DNA from: Alphaproteobacteria bacterium
GTDB lineage: Bacteria > Pseudomonadota > Alphaproteobacteria > CACIAM-22H2
Reading direction: 5' to 3'
DNA length: 41,312 bases
NCBI GenBank assembly: GCA_016793165.1
Contig: JAEULA010000099.1
Location: 1 to 41,312 of the forward strand
The position numbers were made by a program, and so were the translations under genes. The notes under the pieces were generated by a model, which saw only the letters and a list, made by a program, of their open reading frames with translations, searched no databases and had not been told where the DNA came from. The first letter of the stretch is position 1, and every line of letters begins with the position of its first letter. This document shows, piece by piece, positions 33,620-41,312 of this stretch.

Positions 33620-35263
33620 TCAGGCGCGGGCGGCGAGGCGCTCGCGCCCCGGGATCGCATCGAGCAGGTCGCGCGTATAGGGGTGTCGCGGCGAGGCGAA
33701 GACGCGCTCGGCCGCGTCGAGCTCGACGATCTCGCCGGCGCGCATGACTGCGATGCGGTCCGCGACGTTCGCGGCCACCCGAAGGTCGTGGGTGATGAAC
33801 AGCATCGCGAGCCCGAGCCGCGTGCGGATCTCGTTGAACAGCTCGAGCACCTGCGCCTGCACGGACACGTCGAGGGCGGAGACCGGCTCGTCGGCGATCA
33901 GCAGCCGAGGCTCGAGCGCCAGCGCGCGCGCGATCGCGATGCGCTGGCGCTGCCCGCCGGAGAACTCGTGCGGGTAGCGGTCGACGGCCGCCGCATCGAG
34001 TCCGACGAGCCGGAGCAGCTCGCGCGCGCGATCCATCGCCGCGTCGCGCGGCTCGCCGTAGGCGATCGGGCCGTCGGCGACGAGCCGCCCGACGCGCTTG
34101 CGCGGATTGAGCGAGGCGTAGGGATCCTGGAACACCATCTGGATCATCCGGCGCGACGCATGCAGGGCGCGGCCGCGCGCCGCCCCGAAATCGGCGCCGT
34201 CGAAGCGGATCTCGCCGCCGTCGCGCTCCAGCAGCCGGATGACCAGGCGGCCCAGGGTCGACTTGCCCGAGCCGGACTCGCCGACGACGCCGAGGGTCTC
34301 GCCCGGCGCGATGTCGAAGGACACGTCGTTGACCGCGCGCACCCGGCGACCCCGTGTGAACAGCCCGCCGGCGCTCACATAGGCCTTGGAGAGGTTGCGG
34401 ACCGACAGGAGCGGCGCGGGGGCCGCTGCGATTGCGCGGTCGTGCGTCTCGAGGCGCGGGACCGCGGCGATCAGCTTGCGCGTGTAGGGATGGCTGGGGC
34501 GCTCGAGGACCTCGGCGGCCAGGCCCTGCTCGACGATCCGTCCCTCCTGCATCACCACCACGCGATGGGCGATCTCGGCGACCACGCCGAAATCGTGGGT
34601 GATGAACAGCACCGCCATGCCGGTACGCGCCTGCAGGTCGCGGATCAGGGCGAGGATCTGCTTCTGGGTCGTCACGTCGAGCGCTGTCGTCGGCTCGTCG
34701 GCGATCAGCACGCGTGGCTCGAGCGCCAGCGCCATGGCGATCATGATCCGCTGGCGCTGCCCGCCCGAAAGCCGGAACGGATAGGAGTCCTTGAGCAGAT
34801 GCGGCGTCGGCAGGCCGACCGCATCCATCAGCTCGATCACGCGGCGTCCCCGCGCGGCGGCATCGAGGTCCGAGTGCACGCGCAGGACCTCGTCGATCTG
34901 TGCGCCGACCTTCATGATCGGGTTCAGGGCCGTCATCGGCTCCTGGAAGATCATGCCGAGGCGACGGCCGCGCCAGTCGCGCATCGCCTCCTCCGAAAGC
35001 GCGAGAAGGTCGGTGCCGTCGACGTCGATCGTCCCCTGCGTCACCGCGACGCCGCGCGGGAGCAGGCGCATGAGCGCGGCGGCGGTCAGCGACTTCCCGG
35101 ACCCGGATTCGCCGACGACGCAGAGGATCTCGCCGGCGTGGAGGTCGAAGCCGACCGCCTCGACGGCATGGCGGCGCTCGGCGCCGCGGGGCAGCGTCAC
35201 ATGCAGCCCGCGGATCGAGACGAGCGGGCGAGGGGCGGGGGCCGCCGGATCGGTGGTCTGCAT
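33620..35263 (-). CDS. Fused double ATP-binding protein of an Opp/Dpp-type importer (GsiA-like)
   Basis: Single 547-aa protein carrying both ATPase domains, as in GsiA of the glutathione importer. Domain 1 has Walker A GESGSGKS at residues 51-58, FQEPMTALNP, LSGGQRQR and LLFITHDFGVV-type switch elements. Domain 2, from about residue 285, has GESGSGKST near 330, FQDPYASLNPRK, FSGGQRQR and FITHDLRV. Both halves end soon after the HPYTRKL or HPYTRDL motif and lack the four-cysteine extension that all six separate ATPases in this window have. The start is four bases after the DppC-like stop. It powers the permeases encoded at 35267-37095. Confidence 0.94.
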   Translation of the reverse strand: MQTTDPAAPAPRPLVSIRGLHVTLPRGAERRHAVEAVGFDLHAGEILCVVGESGSGKSLTAAALMRLLPRGVAVTQGTIDVDGTDLLALSEEAMRDWRGRRLGMIFQEPMTALNPIMKVGAQIDEVLRVHSDLDAAARGRRVIELMDAVGLPTPHLLKDSYPFRLSGGQRQRIMIAMALALEPRVLIADEPTTALDVTTQKQILALIRDLQARTGMAVLFITHDFGVVAEIAHRVVVMQEGRIVEQGLAAEVLERPSHPYTRKLIAAVPRLETHDRAIAAAPAPLLSVRNLSKAYVSAGGLFTRGRRVRAVNDVSFDIAPGETLGVVGESGSGKSTLGRLVIRLLERDGGEIRFDGADFGAARGRALHASRRMIQMVFQDPYASLNPRKRVGRLVADGPIAYGEPRDAAMDRARELLRLVGLDAAAVDRYPHEFSGGQRQRIAIARALALEPRLLIADEPVSALDVSVQAQVLELFNEIRTRLGLAMLFITHDLRVAANVADRIAVMRAGEIVELDAAERVFASPRHPYTRDLLDAIPGRERLAARA

Positions 35264-35266
35264 CGC

Positions 35267-36112
35267 TCAGCGCGCCTCGCGCGACAGGCGCGGATTGAGC
35301 GCATCGCTCAGGCCCTCGCCGACGAGATTGAGCGCCAGCACGGTGAGCAGGATGGCGACGCCGGGGAAGAAGCTGATCCACCATGCCGTGCGGACGACCG
35401 TGCGGGCGGCGCCGATCATGTATCCCCAGCTCATCAGGTTCGGGTCGCCGAGGCCCAGGAAGCTCAGCGAGGATTCGACCAGGATCGCGGTGGCGATCAT
35501 CAGCGAGGCCGCGACGATGATCGGCGACATCGCGTTGGGCAGGATCTCGCGGAAGATGATGTGCAGGCTCGAGTGCCCGACGGTCACCGAGGACTGCACG
35601 AACTCCCGGGTGCGCAGGCTGAGGAACTCGCCCCGGACCAGGCGCGCGACCGGCGGCCAGCTGACCACCGCGATCGCGACGACGATCGACTGGATGCCCG
35701 GCGTGAAGATCGCCACGAGCACGACCGCGAAGACGAAGCTCGGGATCGTCTGGAAGAACTCGGTGAGGCGCATCAGCAGGTCGTCGACCACGCCGCCGTG
35801 GTAGCCGGCGACGGCGCCCAGCGCGACGCCGATGATCACCGCGCACAGCGTCGCGACGAAACCGATCAGCAGCGATACCCGCGCGCCATGGATGATGCCG
35901 CCGACGATGTCGCGGCCCATCGTGTCGGTCCCGAAGGCGAAGCCCGGCGTGAGCGGACGCCGGAAGGGCGGGCCCGCGAGGTCCCAGGGGCTCGCCGGGT
36001 AGATCACCGGCGCCAGCACCGCGACCGCCACGATCACGGACAGCACCGCGAGCCCCACCACCGCGCCCTTGTTGCGCAGGAAGCGACGCCAGACCGATGT
36101 CGACGCGATCAT
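35267..36112 (-). CDS. Opp/Dpp-type ABC importer permease (DppC-like)
   Basis: Inner-membrane permease, 281 aa. First helix KGAVVGLAVLSVIVAVAVLAP, DppC signature FGTDTMGRDIVGGIIHGAR near residues 62-80, EAA loop in REFVQSSVTVGHSSLHIIFREI, and C-terminus GEGLSDALNPRLSREAR. The start at 36112 overlaps the DppB-like stop as ATGA. It is close in sequence pattern to the DppC-like permease at 16182-17012 (for example ALNLIGDGL versus ALNLVGEGL, and NPRL), suggesting these two operons share ancestry. Confidence 0.95.
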   Translation of the reverse strand: MIASTSVWRRFLRNKGAVVGLAVLSVIVAVAVLAPVIYPASPWDLAGPPFRRPLTPGFAFGTDTMGRDIVGGIIHGARVSLLIGFVATLCAVIIGVALGAVAGYHGGVVDDLLMRLTEFFQTIPSFVFAVVLVAIFTPGIQSIVVAIAVVSWPPVARLVRGEFLSLRTREFVQSSVTVGHSSLHIIFREILPNAMSPIIVAASLMIATAILVESSLSFLGLGDPNLMSWGYMIGAARTVVRTAWWISFFPGVAILLTVLALNLVGEGLSDALNPRLSREAR

Positions 36113-37095
36113 GCGGCCCGGGCCCCCATCTCGATGCGGGGATCGACGACGGTGTAGACGAGATCGGTGATCAGGTTGAACGCGATCACCATCGCCGAGG
36201 TCACCAGGAAGACGCCGAGAAGCACGTTGTAGTCGCGCTGCAGCACCGCCTCGTAGGCGACGCGGCCGATGCCGGGCCACGCGAACACGGTCTCGACGAC
36301 GATCGATCCGCCGATCAGGTAGCCCGCCTTCACACCGGCGATCGTCACGACGGGCAGCAGCGCGTTGCGCAGCACGTGCACGCGCAGGATCCGGCTCTCG
36401 GGTACGCCCTTGGCGCGCGCCGTGCGCACGAAGTCGAGGTCCTGCACCTCGACGATCGAGGCGCGCATCATGCGGGCGTAGGAGGCGAGGTGGAACAGGG
36501 CCAGCGTCGTGGCCGGCAGCACGAGGTGACGGGCGACGTCGAGCGCGGCCTCGAAACCGGTGAGCCGCAGTCCGACCGAGCGCATGCCGAAGGCCGGGAG
36601 CCAGCCCAGCGTGACGGAGAACAGCACGATTCCCATCAGGCCGACCCAGAACAGTGGCATGGCGTAGAAGAACAGGGCGAGGACGGTGATGAGCGAGTCC
36701 GACCATCGGCCCGCCTTGCGCGCCGCAAGGATGCCCAGCGCCACACCGAGCACGAGCGAGACGAGGAACGCGGTGCCGGTGAGCATCAGAGTGGGCCCGA
36801 GCTTCTCGCCCAGGATCTCGGCGACCGGGCGCTGCTGGCGGTAGGAATGGCCGAGGTCGAGCTGCGCGATGTTGGCGGCGTACTTCCAGAGCTGCACGGG
36901 CAACGGCTGATCGAGGCCGAATTGCTGGCGCAGCTGCCGGACATAGGTCTCGTCCGACGCGCCGGCCTCGCCCGCCATCACCGCCGCGGGGTCCCCGGGC
37001 GCGAGCCGGATCATCAGGAAGTTGAGCAGCACGATCCCGACGAGGACGACGAGCCCCTTCGCCATTCGTCGCGCGATGTAGTCGAGGCGCTGCAC
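36109..37095 (-). CDS. Opp/Dpp-type ABC importer permease (DppB-like)
   Basis: Inner-membrane permease, 328 aa from a GTG. The start is uncertain. GTG at 37095 gives the family-like VQRLDYIARRMAKGLVVLVG, but its GGAGG ends only one base before the codon. ATG at 37065 would remove ten residues and has no ribosome-binding site. The EAA loop DFVRTARAKGVPESRILRVH is near residue 225, and the tail is VVDPRIEMGARAA. The binding-protein stop is 26 bases upstream. Length and all core features are normal. Confidence 0.92.
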   Translation of the reverse strand: MQRLDYIARRMAKGLVVLVGIVLLNFLMIRLAPGDPAAVMAGEAGASDETYVRQLRQQFGLDQPLPVQLWKYAANIAQLDLGHSYRQQRPVAEILGEKLGPTLMLTGTAFLVSLVLGVALGILAARKAGRWSDSLITVLALFFYAMPLFWVGLMGIVLFSVTLGWLPAFGMRSVGLRLTGFEAALDVARHLVLPATTLALFHLASYARMMRASIVEVQDLDFVRTARAKGVPESRILRVHVLRNALLPVVTIAGVKAGYLIGGSIVVETVFAWPGIGRVAYEAVLQRDYNVLLGVFLVTSAMVIAFNLITDLVYTVVDPRIEMGARAA

Positions 37096-37121
37096 GCCTC
37101 CGGTCCCGGCGATCGGTCGCG

Positions 37122-38714
37122 CTAGCGCGCCGGCACCATGTGGACGTCCGCGAAGGTGTCGCGCACGCCGATGGCCGAGGTCAGGACGCCGCGGAAGCGC
37201 TTGTCGATGAAGGTCGGAAACTCGAGCTCGAGCAGCCAGGCGACCGGGACATCCTCGACCAGGATGCGCTGGATCTCGCTGTACTGGCGCTGGCGCGCGG
37301 CGTCGTCGACCTCGCTCGCCGCCTGGTCGAACAGCGCGTCGATCCGCGGATTCTCGTAGCCGCCGGCATTGTTGAACAGGATGCCCTTGCGGATGTTGCT
37401 CGAGATGTAGAGCCGGGAGACGCCGAGCGCCGGATGGCCGAGCTGGCTCAGCACCTGCAGCGTCATCTCGTAGTCCCAGTTGCGGACGCGGTCGCCCCAC
37501 GTCGCCATGTCGCCGCTGCGGATGTTGACCTGGATTCCCACGGCGCCGAGCGCCTGGCGGATGTACTCGCCGAGCCGCACATAGACGTCGCCATAGGGCA
37601 GGGCGTCGAGCGTCACCTTGGCGCGAACGCCGCCGGCGCCGCGCTTGAGCCCCATGTCGTCGAGCAGCGCCTCGGCCTTCTTCGGGTCGAAGTCGTAGCG
37701 CGGCACGTTGGCGTCGTGGTGCGGCACGCTGGAATGGATCGGGCCGGTCGCCGGCTTGCCGAGTCCGAAGAAGATCCGATCGCGGATCAGGTTGCGGTCG
37801 AGCGCATGGTAGACGGCCTGGCGGAAGCGGCGGTCGTTCATCGGCGAGGTGCGCAGATTGAAGTCGAGCCAGACCATCTGCGCGAGATACTCGTAGCCCT
37901 TGGTGGCGAACTCGAGATTGGGCAGCGCCTTAAGGCGCGGCACGTCGAACATCTCGATGTCCGTGAACGCGGAGAGATGCACCGCGCCGGTCTCCAGCGC
38001 GACCGCGCGCGCGCCGGCGTCCGGCAGCACGCGATAGTAGATCTCGTCGAGATAGGGCTTGCCGGCCTGCCAGTAGGCATCGTTGCGCACGAGATGGATG
38101 TGCGAGCCGCGCACCCATTCGCGGAGCTTGAACGGCCCGGTGCCGATCGGCGTTCGGTTGGCGGGATTGTTGCGGAAGTCGGTGCCCTCGTAGATGTGCT
38201 TGGGCACGATCGGCGCGGTGCTGGGCTCCCACATCATCAGGAACGGCGAGAACGGCGCCTTGAGCTGGAAGACGACCGTATGCGCGTCGACCGCATGGAT
38301 GCGCTCCATGCGCAGGAAGACCGGCCGCGAGCGCGGATGAACCTCCTTGAGGAAGACGTCGGCGCTGAACACGACGTCGTCGGCGGTGAAGGGCTTGCCG
38401 TCGTGCCAGGTCACGTTCTCCTGGAGCTTGAACGTGTAGGTCTTGCCGTCGGCGGAGACCGTCCAGGACTTCGCCAGATGCGGCATCGGCTTGAGGTCGA
38501 AGTCGTAGCGCAGCAGGCTCTCGTAGATCTTGCCTGCGGGCGCGTTCACGGGCGTCGTCTGGTTGAGCCCGATCATCAGGGTCGGAGGCTCCGGCGACAT
38601 GATGATGTTCATCGTGCCGCCGCGCTGCGGCGTCTGCGCCGGCAGCCCGGTGGCGAAGAGCAGGCCTGCCGTGAGCGCGATGGCGCCGATGCGCGCCGCG
38701 AGTCCCGAAATCAT
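37122..38714 (-). CDS. Peptide-type ABC importer substrate-binding protein (family 5)
   Basis: Periplasmic binding protein of the DppA/OppA family, 530 aa. The signal peptide is MISGLAARIGAIALTAGLLFATG with probable cleavage after LPAQ. Family marks are AKSWTVSADGKTYTFKLQENVTWHDGKPFTADDVVFS, GTGPFKLREWVRGSHIHLVRNDAYW and RFRQAVYHALDR. The GSHIHLVRN segment echoes GSHVELVRN of the binding protein at 18037-19632, which supports a shared origin of the two operons. A strong GGAGGGGA site precedes the ATG. It is the first gene of the operon, divergent from the M81 metallopeptidase. Confidence 0.94.
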   Translation of the reverse strand: MISGLAARIGAIALTAGLLFATGLPAQTPQRGGTMNIIMSPEPPTLMIGLNQTTPVNAPAGKIYESLLRYDFDLKPMPHLAKSWTVSADGKTYTFKLQENVTWHDGKPFTADDVVFSADVFLKEVHPRSRPVFLRMERIHAVDAHTVVFQLKAPFSPFLMMWEPSTAPIVPKHIYEGTDFRNNPANRTPIGTGPFKLREWVRGSHIHLVRNDAYWQAGKPYLDEIYYRVLPDAGARAVALETGAVHLSAFTDIEMFDVPRLKALPNLEFATKGYEYLAQMVWLDFNLRTSPMNDRRFRQAVYHALDRNLIRDRIFFGLGKPATGPIHSSVPHHDANVPRYDFDPKKAEALLDDMGLKRGAGGVRAKVTLDALPYGDVYVRLGEYIRQALGAVGIQVNIRSGDMATWGDRVRNWDYEMTLQVLSQLGHPALGVSRLYISSNIRKGILFNNAGGYENPRIDALFDQAASEVDDAARQRQYSEIQRILVEDVPVAWLLELEFPTFIDKRFRGVLTSAIGVRDTFADVHMVPAR

Positions 38715-38783
38715 GTTCCCCTCCGCCCCGGATGATCGGCGCCGGCCGAGAGCCCCGCGCGTCGTCGCCTCCGGTCCGGGTTC

Positions 38784-38813
38784 ATATTAGGGTGCGTGTT
38801 CCGAGCGGCGCAA
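38784..38813 (-). promoter_or_regulatory. Candidate sigma-70 promoter for the fourth importer operon
   Basis: Reading leftward, TTGCGC (38808-38813) and TAATAT (38784-38789) are separated by 18 bases, each matching 4 of 6 consensus positions, in a rare A/T-rich patch. Transcription would start near 38777, leaving a leader of about 60 bases before the binding-protein ATG. A perfect inverted repeat overlaps the -35. Confidence 0.35.
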
Positions 38814-38819
38814 CGCCGC
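38805..38819. promoter_or_regulatory. Perfect dyad in the importer/M81 divergent gap
   Basis: GCGGCG-CAA-CGCCGC is an exact 6-base inverted repeat around a 3-base centre, lying over the leftward -35 candidate and 24 bases before the M81 start. A 10-base palindrome (GGTCCGGACC, 38821-38830) follows directly. Either could be an operator, but short G/C palindromes are common in DNA this rich in G/C. Confidence 0.3.
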
Positions 38820-38842
38820 GGGTCCGGACCGAGGGGGAAGCG

Positions 38843-40303
38843 ATGCGTCGACTTGCGGTGGCGAGGGTCTGGCTCGAAGTGAACTCATTTTCGCCGATCC
38901 CGAGCCGTCTCTCGGACTTCGAGGCGACGGAGTGGCTGCGCGGCGACGAGGCGCTGCACCGCTTCGCCGGGACGCCGACGGAGCTCGGCGCACTCGGTGC
39001 GTTCCTGCAGGCGAACCGCGAATGGCAGGCCACGATCTCGCGTTGCGCCGCCGCGGCGCCGGGCGGGCCGATGGACGAGACGCTGTTCGAGCGATTCCTG
39101 GCCGAGGTGGAGGCGGACTTTGCGGCGCAACGCTGGGACGCCGTCTATCTTTCGCTGCACGGCGCGCTGGTGACGCAGCGGCGCCCGACGCCGGAGCTCG
39201 ACCTGCTGCGCGCGGTCCGCCGCATCGTCGGCCGCACCCCGATCGGGGTCAGCTTCGACATGCACGCCAATCTCGGTCCCGAGGTCGCCGCGCTGGTCGA
39301 CGTGGCGGCCGGCTACAAGACCCTGCCGCATGTCGACATGCACACGACGGCCGCCAAGGTCCTGGCGCTGCTCGACCGCACGGTGCGCGGCGAGATCCGC
39401 CCCGTCGGCAAGATCGCGCGGCCGGATCGGATCCTGCACAGCTTCAACATGCGCACGACCGACGGGCCGATGAAGGAGCTCGAGGAGATCTCGGCCGCGG
39501 CGACGACCGGCTCGATCCTCGACGTCACGCCGTTCGGCGGCTTTCCCTACGCGGACACGCCCTACACGGGTGCATCCGTCATGGTCTATGCCGACGGCGA
39601 TGCGGCGGCGGCCGCGGCGATCGCTGCGCGGATCGCCGCCGACGTCCGGCGCCTGGCACCGGAGTTCGCCGTCAAGCGGCCGTCGGCGCGGGACGGGCTT
39701 GCCCAGGCATTGTCCCGCGGCGACGGGCCGGTGGCGGTACTGGAGTCGGCGGACAACACGTATTCCGGCGGGATCGCCGACACGCCGGGCCTGTTCCGCG
39801 CGCTCGTCGAACTCGACCCGAAGATGCCCTGCGTCTTCGCCTATTTCTGCGACCCCGCGCTGATCGAGCGGCTATGGCGAGCGGGCGAGGGCGCGGCCCT
39901 CGACCTTGCGCTCGGCGGCCAGGTCACTGCGGATTTCGGCGCGCCGGTGCCTGTGGCGGCGCGCATCGAGAAGCTCGCGCAGGGCAGCTTCGTCAACCGG
40001 GGCCCGATGCAGGCGGGCGTGACGGTGCGGGTCGGCCGTTCGGCGGTGCTCGCGATCGGCGCGATCCGGGTGATCGTCACGGAGCAGCGCGTGCCGGTGA
40101 ACGACCTCGCCTATCTCGCGCATCACGGCATCGACCTGCACGACGTGCGGCTGCTGTGCGTCAAGGCGAAGAACCATTTCCGTGCCGCCTTCGGTCCGCT
40201 GATGAAGGCGGTGATCGAGGTCGACACGCCGGGCCCGGCGGGCATCGACCTGCGCGCATTCCCCTACCGGCACGCGCGCGTCGCCGACTACCTGCCGCCG
40301 TGA
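38843..40303 (+). CDS. M81-family metallopeptidase (MlrC-like)
   Basis: Zinc metallohydrolase of the M81 (microcystinase C) family, 486 aa, cytoplasmic. The N-terminal family mark is EVNSFSP (residues 12-18). SLHGALVT is near 104. Probable zinc ligands are D139 and H141 in SFDMHAN and H163 in LPHVDMH. The C-terminal MlrC domain includes VIVTEQRVPVNDLAYLAHHGIDLHDVRLLCVKAKNHF-type features. The ATG at 38843 follows GAGGGGGAA; an upstream in-frame ATG at 38732 is discounted. MlrC itself cleaves a linear tetrapeptide from microcystin, but most M81 proteins sit near peptide-type importers in bacteria that never meet microcystin. Here it is divergent from such an operon, so it probably hydrolyses the imported amide or peptide. 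Confidence 0.92.
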   Translation: MRRLAVARVWLEVNSFSPIPSRLSDFEATEWLRGDEALHRFAGTPTELGALGAFLQANREWQATISRCAAAAPGGPMDETLFERFLAEVEADFAAQRWDAVYLSLHGALVTQRRPTPELDLLRAVRRIVGRTPIGVSFDMHANLGPEVAALVDVAAGYKTLPHVDMHTTAAKVLALLDRTVRGEIRPVGKIARPDRILHSFNMRTTDGPMKELEEISAAATTGSILDVTPFGGFPYADTPYTGASVMVYADGDAAAAAAIAARIAADVRRLAPEFAVKRPSARDGLAQALSRGDGPVAVLESADNTYSGGIADTPGLFRALVELDPKMPCVFAYFCDPALIERLWRAGEGAALDLALGGQVTADFGAPVPVAARIEKLAQGSFVNRGPMQAGVTVRVGRSAVLAIGAIRVIVTEQRVPVNDLAYLAHHGIDLHDVRLLCVKAKNHFRAAFGPLMKAVIEVDTPGPAGIDLRAFPYRHARVADYLPP

Positions 40304-40330
40304 AGGAAAGACTCTTCGTCGCCGATCGCA

Positions 40331-40492
40331 CATCCCCTCCTGTTCGGCGCAGCCGAATAGGAGTGGTGGCAGCGCGCGAAGCGCGCTGACGGGGAGGTCA
40401 TCTGCGTCTCGCGCGAGACTCTCATGACCTCCCCGCCCTCGCTGCGCTCGGTCACCCCTCCTATTCGCGCTGCGCGCGAACAGGAGGGGATG
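40331..40492. repeat. Nested inverted repeat (REP-like intergenic element)
   Basis: A 162-base element with several layers of symmetry lies between two convergent genes. The outer arms, 40331-40363 and 40458-40492, pair along their whole length with two single-base bulges: catcccctcctgttcg matches its exact complement, then GCGCAGC, then CGAATAGGAG. Inside, CGGGGAGGTCAT (40390-40401) pairs with 40424-40435 and encloses a perfect 14-base palindrome (40406-40419). A separate 7-base hairpin AGCGCGC-GAA-GCGCGCT lies at 40371-40387. No transposase or direct-repeat target site is seen. Such elements are usually dispersed repeats in alphaproteobacterial genomes; copy number cannot be judged here. 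No open frame inside it looks coding. Confidence 0.85.
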
Positions 40493-40524
40493 CGTGTGTC
40501 GTGGTCGGCCCCGGCCAATCGAAA

Positions 40525-41312
40525 TCAGCTGCCGACATGCAGCGTGGCGACCATCGAGCGCAGCGCCGCCAGCACGCTCGGCGCCACGATGCGGCTGGTC
40601 TTGGGATTGATCTCCGACGGGCGGTTGCGCGTGGTCATCGACAGCACGACCTCGTCGGCCTCGAGCTCGACATTGTGGATCGCGCCGGGAATCGTCGGAT
40701 CCGCCCAGACCTCGACCATCGTGCGGTCGAAGCCGACGCCGGCGAGGCTCAGCGAGATGGCGACGTTGAAGTGGCGCGGGAAGGCGGCGGCGGCCGCGCG
40801 CGCGGTTCCTTCGAAGACGCGCACGGGCGCCGGAAGCCTCGTGAAGTCGTGGCCGGAATTGGCGAGATAGGGCTCGCCGACGAAGGTCGACGGCTTGATG
40901 CGCGAGTTGAGTTTCACCGAGCGGATCGTTCCTTCGGCCGCGCACCGCACCGAGTCCAGGCCCGGCAGCGTGCCGCTCGCGATCCGCAGGCGGCCGGCAT
41001 GCCGCTCGGCGAAGTCCAGGATGTCGGGGAAGGCGGGCACGCCGCCGGCGCTGAGCACGAGCATGGTCCTGCCGCGGCCGAGCACCTCGCGCGCGATGAC
41101 CGGGAACGCGTCCGCGGTGGCGCATTCCACGACAACGTCGACGTCGTCGCAGAGCGCGGCGAGCGGCACGACCTTCGGCGGATGCGCGAGCGTCGCGGCG
41201 TGGCCGCGCGCCTTGTCGAGATCGCGCGCGGTGACCGCGGTGAGCACGGCGCGCGGCACGCTGCCGGCATCGAGCTTCGCGGCGAGATAGCGGCCGACAT
41301 TGCCGAAGCCTG
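40525..41312 (-). CDS. Aspartate-dehydrogenase-like oxidoreductase (5' end cut off)
   Basis: NAD(P)-dependent dehydrogenase resembling L-aspartate dehydrogenase (NadX/DUF108 family); about 262 residues are visible and the start lies beyond the window. The visible N-terminus begins GFGNVGRYLAAKLD, the Rossmann GxGxxG loop. VVVECATADAF, VLSAGGVPAF and IASGTLPGLDSVR follow, then SRIKPSTFVGEPY, equivalent to the family's KPP...GAPY loop, and PTIPGAIHNVELEAD, with the family's catalytic-type histidine. A GTG at 41259 could be misread as the start, but the Rossmann loop lies before it. It would interconvert aspartate and iminoaspartate/oxaloacetate plus ammonia, or a similar amino acid. It converges on the M81 gene across the nested repeat. 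Confidence 0.85.
   Translation of the reverse strand, partial: GFGNVGRYLAAKLDAGSVPRAVLTAVTARDLDKARGHAATLAHPPKVVPLAALCDDVDVVVECATADAFPVIAREVLGRGRTMLVLSAGGVPAFPDILDFAERHAGRLRIASGTLPGLDSVRCAAEGTIRSVKLNSRIKPSTFVGEPYLANSGHDFTRLPAPVRVFEGTARAAAAAFPRHFNVAISLSLAGVGFDRTMVEVWADPTIPGAIHNVELEADEVVLSMTTRNRPSEINPKTSRIVAPSVLAALRSMVATLHVGS

Noticed and set aside
33683..36157. 824-codon plus-strand open frame opposite the double ATPase and permease
   Set aside because: It mirrors the minus-strand genes, whose domains are complete, and its composition (D, R, H, A, G) is that of a shadow frame. The same holds for long frames at 24475-26604, 20728-22767 and 22190-24589.
40331..40492. CRISPR array or insertion sequence
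   Set aside because: The repeats are inverted and nested, not evenly spaced direct repeats. There are no spacers, no cas or transposase gene and no target-site duplication.
40288..40518. 76-codon minus-strand open frame through the nested repeat
   Set aside because: It lies almost wholly inside the inverted-repeat element and overlaps the end of the M81 gene, with no ribosome-binding site or recognisable domain.
41257..41259. GTG as the start of the aspartate-dehydrogenase-like gene
   Set aside because: The frame continues to the window edge and the residues before this codon form the Rossmann GFGNVG loop, so the true start is outside the window.

Overview
The window is very GC-rich, densely packed chromosomal DNA. 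Transport and catabolic genes sit in operons whose members mostly overlap by 4 bases (ATGA). The G/C third-position codon use, the many Opp/Dpp-type importers, the Tat-like signals on binding proteins, the DUF2817 and M81 hydrolases and a REP-like intergenic repeat together suggest a free-living alphaproteobacterium (Rhodospirillales or Hyphomicrobiales type). This is an inference from style; there is no rRNA or other taxonomic marker. I see no tRNA, rRNA, CRISPR array, insertion sequence or phage gene. No stretch longer than 300 bases lacks a gene. The largest gaps are 31803-32026 and 40304-40524, and both are described.

Layout. (A) 1-4625, plus strand: the end of an Opp/Dpp-type ABC importer (permease fragment, permease, two ATPases) followed by a DUF2817 zinc hydrolase. 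(B) 4641-14203: a sugar-acid locus made of two divergent operons around a control region at 10722-10849. The leftward operon encodes a CUT1-type sugar ABC ATPase, an SDR, two permeases, a binding protein and an enolase-superfamily acid-sugar dehydratase. The rightward operon encodes a DapA-like lyase/dehydratase, an IlvD/Edd-type Fe-S dehydratase and a GntR/FCD regulator. (C) 14253-20718, minus strand: an AspA/AstE-like deacylase leading a complete Opp/Dpp-type operon (binding protein, two permeases, two ATPases). (D) 20746-25686: a quinone-reductase-like MDR enzyme, a VOC protein, and a plus-strand operon of hotdog thioesterase, acyl-CoA synthetase and a second DUF2817 protein. (E) 25692-31802, minus strand: another complete Opp/Dpp-type operon with an SDR inserted between permease and ATPase genes, divergent from an amidase (32027-33589). 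(F) 33620-38714, minus strand: a fourth Opp/Dpp-type operon with a fused double ATPase, divergent from an M81 (MlrC-like) metallopeptidase (38843-40303). (G) A 162-bp nested inverted repeat and the end of an aspartate-dehydrogenase-like gene.

How the genes work together. The recurring theme is an oligopeptide-type importer paired with a different amide- or peptide-bond hydrolase: DUF2817, AspA/AstE-like, amidase-signature, M81. This looks like four separately assembled modules for scavenging small amides or peptides and cleaving them in the cytoplasm. The substrates cannot be read from the sequence. Region B is a self-contained transport, dehydration, cleavage and regulation unit for a sugar acid or a sugar oxidised to one. 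The least familiar combinations are the paired DUF2817 proteins (one with an importer, one with an acyl-CoA synthetase and thioesterase), the SDR embedded in an importer operon, and the use of two unrelated dehydratase families in one sugar-acid locus.
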